A stretch of 64,000 bases of DNA from Microdochium bolleyi (lineage: Eukaryota > Ascomycota > Sordariomycetes > Xylariales > Microdochiaceae): NCBI GenBank assembly GCA_001566295.1, contig KQ964251.1:1121838-1185837 (forward strand), in the 5' to 3' direction. The notes under the pieces were generated by a model. That model worked only from the letters and a program-made list of their open reading frames with translations. It did not search any database and had not been told where the DNA came from. A program made the position numbers and the translations under genes. Of this stretch, positions 25,390 through 36,851 are shown piece by piece; the first letter of the stretch is position 1, and each line of letters opens with the position of its first letter.

Positions 25390-28300
25390 TCAAGACTGCG
25401 CCGGAGACCCGCTGTGTGCTCCCTCCCGCTTCAGCGCCCTCGAGCAGGACCATCTCATCTGCGTCAGGAGGTACTTGGCGTACGCCGCCGCCGTGGCCGC
25501 CGCATACTCCTGCCAGATTTTGTTCTTGTGGCAGTCGGCGTAGTCGCAGATGCCCCTGATGACGAGACACTGGAGCTCGTTGGCGATGCCGGCGGCCTCC
25601 ATCTCGACGCAGATGGCATTGTATTCGACGCCGAGTTCGTCTCGCGTGGCAGCGTCCTTGACGACGGAGTTCCCAGAGGCGATGGTACCGTAGTGGATTC
25701 TGGGCTGAGTTGACGCTCGCTCGGGGCGAGACTGAGGCTTGCAAGTGCAGAGGTCTGGCCTGGAGCCGCAGTCAACCTCACTGGCGTAGTTGGGTTCGAA
25801 GAGGACATCTTGATCCGGCCCAGGGTTTTCATATTCAGGGCATTTTTGCACGATACGCTGGATGAACTCATGGAGAGGCTCTTCTGGTTGCTCAGGATTG
25901 GCTTCCATAATAGTGGCAACCACATTCTTGACGCGGCGGGGTGGCGGCTGTAGCGAAGACCTCTTGAGTTCGTAGCGGTCCTGATGCACTTTACCAGCAT
26001 CATACTGAACAAGCCCATGCTCCTGCGGGTTCGAAGGAAGACCTACAACCACATCCCCGAGGCGTACGTCGTTGGCTTTTGACGGGATGCCGCCACCTAT
26101 ACCAATCAGAAGAGTGAATTCGAGTAGGGGAAAGCTCCGGGCCATGTGTGTCGCAGCTGCTGCCGCGGCAGCGGTGCCATACTCGCCTTTCGGCAGACAG
26201 GCTGCAATAACGCTGTAGCCCCCGAGATGTCCGAACACATACGGATTGTCGTTCGTGCCCTGTTGCTCAACGCAGTCTAGGAGAGCCCATACGGCCTTAA
26301 GTTCCTTCGAAAGAGCACAGATGATGCCAATCTCTGGCTCTGCGGGAGGACAGGCGTTAGAGCCCGGAGCCTGTGATGAGTAGCCGCTATCTGATGACGG
26401 CGTCGCTCGGCGTGGTGGGTCGCGGAACAAATGAGGGTTGCCCAACGTGGGCGGGCCAAAGTCCTGCCAGACCCAGCTGAATACCGGGTTATGGCCAAGA
26501 ATCACGGCGCCACCATGCTTGGAAGGTCTCCCCAAGTTCTCGCTGAGATGCATTTGCTCGGATGTTCCAGCAGGGAGCACGACTTGAACGAAGCTGTCGT
26601 GTTCGCCTTCCTCGGCAATGCCGCACCGGCATGGCTCAAATACCTTGCCCGGATTGTGCCAGGCAAACCTGGAGCCAATCCTCGTGGCCATCTTCCCACT
26701 CTGCTGGTCTCGAAACTGGCCCAATCCCTGGATGTCGCGGACCAGACAGGTAAGATAGTATGCTCCGCTCGGTACCTGCGCCCAAGGACAAGGCGAACTC
26801 GAAGCTGACGGCTGGATGAGGTCGCCGAAGCCTCGACTAAAGAGGACCACCGCGCCCATGGATCGCACAAAATCTGCCCAGGATCTGCCAATGATGGGGA
26901 TCTCGGTGAAACGAGCATCGATGGGGTCCCTGCCTTCAGCGAACTCGGAAAAGTCCCAACCTTCGAGTTGTCTGCGGGGCAGCTCAGATCCAGGCACTGT
27001 GAGGCACTGTTTATTGATGACGCTCTGGTGGGCGATCATCTGTTCTAGAATGTTGAAGAACCGGGCCACCACGTCCTTGAACTGCTCGGACTCGTTGCGG
27101 AACATCTTCAGCTCCTTATTCACTTCTTTCGTGAGCACTTCTACAGCTGCCTTGCATGTGTATGGGATTTTGGCGTCCGGAAGGCTGTCCGCATTCAACA
27201 GAAACTCATCGCTGAAGTCGCTGTCGCAATTGTATTCGATAGAAGCTCGGAGGAGATGCAAGAGGCCACTAACTCCGTTGATGAGCCATCCCCGTTTCTC
27301 GTCCTCGTCCCAGAAGACCACTCTTTGAGTTTGGAGCCACTGCAAGGACTTCAAGTAAGAATCTGAGCCAAGTCGACCGAGGCGGGTGGGTATGTCCTTG
27401 GTCCCGAGCTGGTAATTGACTCCCTTCAGAAGTTGGCCTTGCTGAATGGCCGCACCGTGGAGGATGCAACCATCGTGAGCTTCTGGCAGAAGTGACTTTG
27501 AAATCAAGTATGGAGCATCCGCTGCCCCTAAGTATGGCGATCAAGTTAGAAAGAGATAAAGTAAGAGAAAGCAAAGAGAACTCGGCTCACCTGCGTATAG
27601 CTTTGCATCTTTGCACCAGCCAAGGATATGTCGACCCTGCCGTGCAGCCTCGATATCTATGGCAGGAGTATAACACGAGAGCCCGTCCACAAAAGAAATG
27701 TGACTGCCGTCCTGGTTGTAAGTCAGATGCCAGATAGTTGCATCGAGAGTCTGTTTCGTCGGGAAAAGTAGGGTTGAGAAGCCTTTGATCATTGGTGTTC
27801 CACGAAACACGTTGAGGAACTGGGCCTCTACCAGAGTTGCCATCAGGGAAAGGGAGATTTCGAGGCCATAATCCGGAGTTGATCTTCGAGGAATTGGATA
27901 GCCCTTGACGACAGATGCATTTTGGAACAGGCTCTGCCAACACCGTCCAGTTTCAAGTTCTAATTCTTGCGAATAGGGTTCCGGCTGTATCAGGACTTTG
28001 TAGCTGAGAGCAGCCGCCACATCCGCTTGTTGCTCAGAACGTGCGGCTGAAGGAATGATTGTTGGCCCCGACAAGGATGGAGCAAAGAAACAAATCTTGT
28101 CGGCGTCAGGACTCGTCTGCAATGCGGCCACAAGCCACACAAACTGCTCGCTGAAACTTTGGACAAAGGCTCGAGTTCCACAGCCCGTGCCGATCAGAGT
28201 GCCGTCTCGCAATGCCATGGAAATCCATGATGAGCCTCGAGATCCAACTGCAAATCAGTCAGTTTGCAATCGCTCCATCACGGTTTCATGTCCAATCCGA

Positions 28301-31300
28301 CTTACTGTTACGCAAAGCATAATTTCCATTGCGCAATAATTCCAGGAAGCAATCCATCGTGCTGCGCCCCATCCATGACCAAGTCTGTATCATGTATTCC
28401 TCACAAGTCACGGCTTGTGCATGTGTGTCGGATCCAACCAGGACAATCAGCTTTTGCACGGCCCGATCTGGAGATTCGTCGAATTTCTGCTGCTGGAAGA
28501 ACCTCCGTGGATCCCACTCAGCTGTAATGGCAACTTCATATACTGGTGGCTGGCGGTGTCTACTGACCTTCGAACGAGGCAGATCGTGGGTGAGCTGCCG
28601 GCGAACCATTCCCCTCAGATTTTGTGAAGCATCCGCCAGTGCAATCTGGCGACGTACAGCTCCAAGTAGCCACTGATAAGCGGCAGCACGATCCAGGGTT
28701 TCAGCGTAATCCTTATACTCTTGCTCCATGGAATCGAAATCGCTCTCGTCATCACCCGTATCAGATGCACGTTCATCTGATGCATTCGGCAGAACGGAGT
28801 CCTCGTGAATATCGGCGGTTCCCAGAGCCCATAGGCTGGCACGCTCACGGCGCGCTTGTAGAAGCTCAAAATCAGGCTCTACCTCGACGTCAGCTTGGTT
28901 GTCTCCGTCTTGGCGAAGCGGCTCTAAGAACGAGGTCGTAATGCTCCTATGGTTGGGGGTCAGCAGTGGTTTCTGCGAGTAGCCATGATTCCTCCACTTA
29001 CTGCTTGTTCTTGTAAGCATAGTACATCGTGTTTCGTGCAAGCTGGCTGTTGGACTCCTGCGCAATGTCCACGGCAAAATCTTTGAAGAGATCTGGGAGT
29101 ATATTCTCCAAATTGCTCCAGACATCCTCATCAATGCAATCGATCCCAAGATCATCTCTGAGCTTGGCAGCCAGTTTGAAAGTCAGAAAATCTTCCCTTG
29201 ATGCGAGGCTTTCGGCATCAGAAAATTCTGTGGTGGCGTCAAAGGTAGCCTCATCAGTGGTACCCTCGGACGACCCTTGACTGGCTTGTGCCTCGTGCGT
29301 CTCATCGAAAGCTGAAAGCTTTTCTGCACCTATCACAAACGTTCGACCAGTAGAAAAGGTCCCGTAGCCTGAATCGGACTGATTGGCAGCCCCATCAAAG
29401 ACGGCGTTTGGTGTAGATATATGCCCTGAAGGCGATAACTGAGTGATGGAAGCATCAGTAATAGGTTCTGCAGCTGCAAAGTCAACTCCATCGAGACTTG
29501 AGCTCATCATCGCAGGACCTGAGTCCGGAATTATGTCGGGCCACATGTGAGAAGATTTGCCATCTTCAACTGCTGATAGATTCTGATCATGGTTGTTTTT
29601 GCCAGTGTCGGCCATGTCTGCAGCGTTCTTGTTTGACACAGCGGGCACGCTATATCTTTCTTCGTCGTGCGCCATAGCAGTCATTGTTTGAATCAGAGGT
29701 AGAAAGATGAGCTCCATGTGCTTCGCAGTATGGTCTGTCAACGATTTCAGTGACCAGAATCTTTCATTGCAGAACTTGCAACTTTCTTTCGAGGATGCCC
29801 AATCGATTTCGTCGTGGCAGTCGTCGACTCTCCTCAATGTCTCACTACCGGCATCATTCGCCTCGTGAAGACCGAATCCACGCGTAAACCAGGGATTCGG
29901 GAACTTGTGCTCGCTGACCAAGTGTTGCACGAAGTTGTCCTTTCGGTGCATCAGGTGCCGGCAGTCATCCACGTTACAGGTCCACCACTCGAGGTGGCGA
30001 TGTTTTTCATTCTCATGCCGTAGCCAGTCCGCTTTGCGCCTGAATTGTCCTGTATCCGGGCACTGCTTCCATGTGCATGTGAAAGGCTTACTATCCTTGA
30101 GAAAATGCTTGATCCAGTCGGAGGGCCTTCTGCACTCCACGGCTCTGAAACAGAGCTGGCACTCGAACTTGGCTGGCAAGCTACTGGCTTGCTGCTTAGG
30201 GATGCCTGTAGGAAAAGTAAATTTGCGAATGTGACCGTCGAATTCGCTCGCTTCGTTCGGCACACGAAGCTCGGTCGTTTTTATACTTTGTTCCTCCCTG
30301 TTCCGGCCAGTACATATGGTAGCATTGGGACAACTCCCCCTCCGAATCAGTTCATCATGCCTCTTCCTGTTTCGGGCAAAAGTCTCGAATCTTATCGCCA
30401 TCAAGTGCGCGAACCGGTCAACTAGATAGGAATTTGCGTTTTCGTTTCCATCTATACTGTCGAGGCCTGGATTGAGCTTCAGTATATGCTCTCGGAAGTT
30501 GTCGTATTCATCCATGGAACGATAGCAGACACGTGGGTTGTGTTTGTGTACCACGTACTCTAGAAGTCGAGGGTCAGCCGACGAGTCTGTCTCTCCTAAA
30601 TGAACTGCTCTCATGGAAATCGAATGCCGGAACATATCTGCTTCTGCGGAGTAACTGAGACTATTCTCGCCAGAGCTTGACCAAGCCCAGTCAGCGCCGT
30701 CGTGATCGTGGCCTTGACGGTCATCTTCCACGTCATAGCTGCCATAGCCACTGGGGCCAAAACCCGCAGGCTCCTCCTGGGCCGCCCCCTGAGCTATATT
30801 GAGCAGAATCCTACGCGCTTCGAGGTACTGCAGGGGGTCTATCAGATCATAGTCACCTGCGATGGCCAGGATTAGGCTCTCATCCAAAGTGTCGCCCAGC
30901 TCTGCCTGCGTGTAGCGTATAGTTAGCTCTGTACCTCAAGACAAGCGGTACCGTGTAGGAGGTGAGAAAGAGGAAGGTCATGAAGGAGCAATTGGGTTCG
31001 GAATCCGAATCTCGCGTAGTTTTGCGAATGCAGGAGGTATCCATCATCTTACCAATAATCTTGAAGTCGGGTCTGATAGGGCTGGTTCTGGCGTTGTGTA
31101 TGCCTGGGGTATATTCGCTTGGGCGCGGCTATTCACATCGAAAGCATTTGGATGCTCCCTTGTCGAAGCGTCTGACGGCGAGGTAATCATGGCGTCGTCC
31201 TCCAAGTCTAGGAGGGCGGTGTTGACCGCCGCACTGTCGCCCGCTGCGATCAATGTTTCGACGGGCCAGGCCATGAATTGTGGCAAGTCGCGGCCATCGC

Positions 31301-31730
31301 CATCACCACCGCGAGTCGAGCCAAGCTTTCGATCATGTGGGCTACTCAGTATTTTGGTCTCTGTGCGACTGGTGGTGTCACTGGAGGTTGGCAGAAATGG
31401 CAGGAATGGCAGGTCATCTTGGCCAAAGTTCGAGGGTCGTCTCTCGCTAGGCCTTACAGCTTCAGATGTAAAGCGATGGAGTGGGAATATTTCAGCCTCA
31501 GACGTTTCCATCGTCGGAGTCGCTACCTGCCAAGGCCTGGGAAGTGGAAGCGCTACAGTTGCACGCCCGTTGTTATGATGATCGTGCTGAGAAGCACCCT
31601 CTGGCGGTAGAACCCGAGCACCGGTCGTTGCTGTGCCCAGGCTCGGTTGGTCTGCTCTCTCCAAATCTGGATCCTCCATCTTGTCGTCTGCTGCCCTCTC
31701 AGGTCCCGATGTTGTTTCTTGTCTGGGCAT
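25390..31730 (-). CDS. C2H2-finger / nucleoside phosphorylase (PNP_UDP) composite protein, NLR-associated family
   Basis: Five exons on the minus strand: 31730-31053, 30905-29002, 28946-28306, 28247-27591 and 27527-25390; introns GTAAGA..CAG (GCTAAC branch), GTAAGT..TAG, GTAAGT..CAG and GTGAGC..TAG. Every junction is in frame, giving about 2005 residues. Seen: low-complexity N-terminus (exon 1); a cluster of C2H2-type fingers at about 470-625 (FECQLC, CTWKQC, CKFCNERF with paired His); the tract AAKLRDDLGIDCIDEDVW (end of exon 2); a fungal-specific middle (about 1000-1600: RRFFQQQKFDESPDRAV, DGTLIGTGCGT, RCWQSLFQN, GYPIPRRS, MIKGFSTLLFPTK, SWADFVRSMGAV); and a PNP_UDP domain at about 1690-1980 (EIGIICALSKEL, LLIGIGGGIP, IHYGTIASGNSVVKDAATRD, CVEMEAAGI, VIRGICDYAD). 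PNP domains of this kind are usual N-terminal effectors of fungal NLR-like proteins; here it is C-terminal and I see no NACHT/NB-ARC motif. Function unknown; a self/non-self or stress-response role is inference. Start: first ATG after an in-frame TAG. Confidence 0.82.
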
Positions 31731-32408
31731 TTTCTACATCACCCCGAGATCTCGAGTACCCTGGCGCAAGCTGACCTCGAAGGAGGGGGTATGGCCCCCA
31801 GCCACTCCGGAAGCGGTACCCGTCAAGACAAGGCTATCACATTACCCCTCTCCTTCCTGCGGCAACAACGACCAATGCCAGGTCAGGATACGCCAGCAGG
31901 CTGCGAGGCTCCCATAGGTGGCGTGCTGATACGCAAGGATCACTTGGCGTAGGTACCCGCACCGCCAGTGAACGACTCCATCAGCATCAACCGCGGCATT
32001 CTGTTGTTACAAAGAAATCTTGAAGTGGCATGAAGCAACAGTGGAAATCATGCAAGGGCGCCATCGTGCAAATGGCTAAATGGAGTATTCCACCAGGAAT
32101 TATCTAGGAATACGCCCAGGCTCTGAGGTTGATACTCCTGATGTAGGATTTGCTTCTCATGGTTATATTATGTCACGTTCTTAACCACCCAGTTCATTCG
32201 GTCGTGAGTCAGGGGTGGAGTCCATACCAAGCACTACAATAACGATAGTTTTAGCCATTGCGTTGCTTCCACGAAAGTATTAGTCTGAATGGTCGTGAAA
32301 TCAAAGAGAGCGGGTGCAGAAACTCACCAGCCTGCAAGCGAGCAGGAAGCAAACACCAAAGCTGCTCGCAGGCTAGTGTCATCGTCCTCGTCTGCGTCCA
32401 GGACCCGC

Positions 32409-32426
32409 GGGGGGGGGGGGGGGGCC

Positions 32427-32466
<40 letters not shown>
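32409..32466. repeat. Poly-G tract: 16 G, CCCC, 38 G
   Basis: A homopolymer block interrupted only by CCCC at 32425-32428. It could form G-quadruplexes, or reflect a sequencing/assembly problem at a hard-to-read site; see findings. Confidence 0.9.
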
Positions 32467-32468
<2 letters not shown>

Positions 32469-35102
32469 TAGATGTGACTCCGTGAACGCGCTCGAGCTTA
32501 GCATGAGAAGACACATTGCACCTTACCATACAGATGACTCTGAGACGACAGGGCAGAATCAACAGTTCAACAGTGCACAGCCTCCGCCCGTACGGACATG
32601 GGGGCTATGCTCGAGTACAAGCCAAGCACAGGCTTGCACGTGTTTGCGAGGATGGCTTTCGAGCTGGTGCCGATATATCCGCGTGCTGGTTGCATATACC
32701 ACATCTAACGTGAGCCTCACACCTTCTGGCTGCTCGTATCGGCATGCATAAACCTTGGCTATCCCCTTTGTGCTCCAGACCTCTATCAGCCACTGGGCGA
32801 CCCTGGATCAGGGCCAATCCCAAGAATGTAGGGACCGGTTCGGGAGATGCCGCTGCACGGTCACATGCGTAACACGCCGGGACCGTGATCGCATTGTCCT
32901 CTTGCATCGAGCTACGGACCCAATCTCCTATCGGATCATGTCTCCGCCCGGTCCGATCCCCCCATCCACCTTCCCCCTTTAAGGGGCTCCCCAACTCATG
33001 GTCAAGGACGTAATCGGGTCATCATGACCAGATAATCGTCGTGTCACCCTTATTCCTCACGCATGCGGCCAGGCCGAAGCCAGTATCTACCCCGCCCTCC
33101 TCCTTCCACCCACGAAAAGGACGGAGCTTCCCATATCTTGCATCCGAAGAATCTCGTGCTGACCTTGTTGTCCTGCCGCTTCCCGCGACCTATTTCGGTG
33201 CGGTTACACTGCCACAGGACTCAGCATCTTGCAGGCGTCAAAACGCCGGATCCCGAGAGCTGCTTATCCCGGATATCTGGGTTCCGTTTTGGCATCATCT
33301 TTTCTCCGACAGCGGTAGTGGTGCCACATCGGATGCACAATCTGTTGGCCAGACTTTCAGGACTGAAGTGGCTACTCTGGGGAGCGAAGAGGAGGTTGGG
33401 ATGCCCCGAATCGTGCGTCTTTGCTCTCGTCGATAGATAACCACGCGAGCCTGCACGAAGTTCCAGCAGCTATTTTGATGAATCATCAACATGGGGGCGG
33501 GATCAGTCCATGGCCTATGATGCAAGCCCAGCGCACTCGTTCGCGGGCGGAGACTCGTGAGTCATGTGAAGTCCTGTGTCCCTTTGGGATGCAGGACTTG
33601 CTGCTGTATCCCTAAGCTGACACAGGAGCTCCTTTGTACTACCTTGAACGCGACTGCGGTTCCGCGGCTCCTACGTGGCTCATCAGCTAGCTGTACAAAG
33701 TCCGTAATGATGTGCTTGGGGTAACTCGGCAATAATTTGTTCCTAGGAGAACAGGCTTGTACCTGGCTTCCCTTGGTACATTTGGATGAGGTGAGAGATA
33801 AGCGGTCTTTCGGACATACCATGTGGGTTCGGGACTTACACGATGCAAACACATGCTGTTTCCAAGTCGTGTCCTGAGTGATGAATGCGACTTATCCGAT
33901 GCTGTCCACGGTCTCCACGGGTGGGGGCATGTGTTTTGGCAGCATCTGAGCAACCGACTGGTACGAATGATGAGATCCGCCTGCAGCGTGAAGCGGAGTA
34001 TCTATTTCATTGCGATGGAGCTTACGATGTCCCAACCGGGCAGGGCCGTCTGCAGGAACCCAACGGCATGGAGATGCCCCCATATGTTTAAGATGTCTCC
34101 ATTTGCTGCAGTCCATTATTATCCCATTTATCCTGAATGTCCTCGGTAGTTAGCCTCTGCGTAGGAGTCTTCCCGCCATCGAGCCTTTATGCAGAAGGCA
34201 GCATGAGCTGCAATGGCCCTGACTTCACGGATTGCACCGTACAAGGCGTGCATGCAAGAAAGCGGCAAGCCGCAGTGAAGACAGTGCCAACTCCTGTCCT
34301 GTGGCCTTCACTAGCACATGTGATGTGCAGGTCGTAGCGACTCCGGGATCGAATTTAGCATCGAGCAGGCTTATCTTCGCTTCGAAGAGCCAATCCGCCA
34401 CTGCCTCATGCGAGTTGTCGGTCGCCAACCCGAGGCCATGGCTGCATTGGATATTGGAGCCTCGGAGAATTAGTCAGATTTGGCCTCAAGTGAAGCCTCG
34501 TTCCTCCATGTTGTGCGACTTCCCTACGCGGAGGATGCTGATAAAGCTTGGAGACAAAGAGCATGGCGATTTGCATGTGAGGCGATGGTGAGGGACGTGC
34601 TTGTCCTGGCCCAGCACTCAGCCGCTCCTCATCACCCTCAAAGGTGCAGAAGATTGATGGGCAAACCTCACGATGGTGGACTCTATTCCCGGCGATCCTG
34701 GACTGGGCAGCGCAGGATGAGCAGGGGGGGGATGCCAGCTTCGGCACTCGGAGCCACACCCAGCTCCGTACCTGCGCAAGCTCATGACGAGCAAGCAACA
34801 GAGGGGCTAAGTGCTCCGCCCGTCCCGAAGACTCGCATGACGCATTTGCAGGCAGCAGGCCGAAATAGCTGCACCATGCCAGGCGTACTCAGCTAACAAG
34901 CCCAAGCACACAGAAAACAGGTCGGTTCCGCGCTACACTGATTAGCCAGAGCCCGGCCAACTCAGCGCTATACCCTTCTGGGGCCAGCAACTTGGCCATC
35001 ATAACTGCGTGCGGATGACGCGGTGGGGACTTTTTGGGTGTGGAATGCGGAGAGACTGACGGAGAAGCGTTACAGGTTAGTTTTCCCGGTCCGTCTCCTG
35101 CC

Positions 35103-35113
35103 TACCTTAGGTA
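35103..35113. repeat. Short inverted repeat TACCT-T-AGGTA
   Basis: Arms of 5 bp around a single T; same motif family as at 1996, 49227 and 59908. Confidence 0.5.
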
Positions 35114-36652
35114 CGCAGTCGGCCCGTTGGTTTGGAACCGGGCCAAGTGCTGGGCTCTGAAGGAGAGCCGTCTCAGACACTGCTCCGTGACTTGTTCGCC
35201 CGCGGTGGTCCCAGGGCTGCCGAGGCTGTTCTGCTCTCTCGTCTGGCATGAGGGCTCGCAGCAGCGACATGTGAGCTGGCTACATTGCAGGACGCACTCC
35301 TCTGGGACAGCGTGCGGCGAGCACAGGACAGCCCCGAGGTCGATGCATGATGCCAGCCGCGATGGTCCAGACGCGATGCGATGGTGACGGGGAGGAAGCG
35401 GCTGCCCTGCTCGAGACGAGCCCCACCGGCATCGCGCCTTCCGCGGAACAATCCATGTTGGGCATGCAGGGACCAGGCCGCCGGGAGACGTCGACTTGCT
35501 CATCGCATCAACATCCATCGCCATGGCACTTCTTGGCTCTCTTCTCCACCATCGGTATCTTTTGCACGACTGACATCACAGCCTCGACCGCTTGTGCGCT
35601 TGGTCAGATCCATATCAGGCGGCGAGGCCCACGCCCACGCCCACTCCCTCCTCCACGCCCGCGCCCCTTCCGCGAACTAGCTCCGACCACGACGCCACAT
35701 AGCGTCCTCGACCAAATCTAAATGCAGCGCCAACACATCACCAGCCTACGTGCCGAGCGTGCCTCTGCGCACCCGCAGCAGCCGTCGCACGGCATTGTTT
35801 CACCCGTCCCACACTAGGACCTTTCTGGTCCCGCTGCCGTCTTCGCGACGACGTCGTCGATCGTCAGCCATCACGCTGCGGCCGCCACGTCCGTCTCCCC
35901 GTTCTTGTTCTGCCAGCCCCAACACCATCTTCACTTTAGCCTTCAGCCACAAAGACTCGATCAGTCGTGCCCTACACACATGATGGCCTCACACTCAGAC
36001 CCTTCCAGGGTCCTCGGTGTGGCCTTACCCCTTGCGATGGCCCAGTCGACACCCCCCTTCCACGCCAGGGCTTCCAGTCAGCTGGTAACTCGGCGAGCCA
36101 CCGTTCACTCTTGCCTCCGTCAAGTTGAAGGTGAAATCCCATTGGACTCTTTGCTACTGTGGTTTCCAAACACGTGAAACCACTGGCGTCTGGGAACGGG
36201 CTTGCGTCTTCCTCGATTTGCTGGCATGACTTCCCGAGGCTGGCGTGCGCCGCTTACGCACCCCACATCGCCTTAAGCGGCCAGCATTTATGTTTCTTGC
36301 CAAGGGACGTTGGACTAAGCCCCGTCGATGACAACAGTGATCTCGCGCTTTCGTGCTTACCCCCTCGAGAACGGTTCAAACTTACCGTTGCAGCGGTGCC
36401 CATTGTCCGCCCGTTCGAGCTTGCGTACCGGTTTCTCCAATCATCGATGGCATTTGCCCGTACGAAAGCAAGACGTCCAAAATTGTCCAAGGTTGGTCAG
36501 GCTTCCGCCGGAGTTAGTGTCCGTCCTCGCCACTGACGGTTCACACCACGCTCTAACAAGGCACTTATCCTTCAATCGTCAAGCTCTGGATCGCGTCTTC
36601 TCAGCCTGACCGGAAGTAGAGCAACCCTTTTGTGGTCTTCGTCAGCGGATCC

Positions 36653-36697
36653 ATTTATATCATCTACCGTACACCTGTCGTCGATCCCTGCTTATAT
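36653..36697 (+). promoter_or_regulatory. TATA-like elements of the AflR-like gene
   Basis: ATTTATAT at 36653-36660 and TTATAT at 36692-36697, about 160-200 bp before the chosen start codon. They would put transcription start near 36.69-36.73 kb, and argue against initiation at the open frame's first codon (36630), which lies upstream of both. Confidence 0.4.
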
Positions 36698-36851
36698 CAA
36701 GGCCACTACCCCCACAATCATCAAAACCTGGCCTCGCATACACCCTACCTTGACCCTCCCGTGTAAACTCAACGAACCAAGCTCTCTTGTACCACACTTC
36801 TTCACTCTTCTTATGCCATCAATTTCATTCCAACCACAGGATCGCAATATT

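Larger units (their letters stand above)
31731..36851. other. Long intergenic interval between the C2H2-PNP gene and the AflR-like regulator
   Basis: About 5.1 kb with divergent genes on either side. It contains the poly-G tract (32409-32466), a CCCACG-rich patch near 35627-35668, an inverted repeat at 35103-35113 and TATA-like sites near 36653-36697. Open frames are short and domain-free on both strands. No gene supported; long non-coding transcripts cannot be excluded from sequence alone. Confidence 0.6.

Noticed and set aside
28286..29155. Separate small gene between the C2H2 and PNP blocks
   Set aside because: Consensus introns at both ends place it in frame as exon 3 of the composite gene; its own upstream part is intron and shadow sequence.
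36630..36851. N-terminal 74-codon extension of the AflR-like protein
   Set aside because: Composition is UTR-like, it overlaps TATA-like sites, and the zinc cluster normally lies close to the true start; the ATG at 36852 is preferred.
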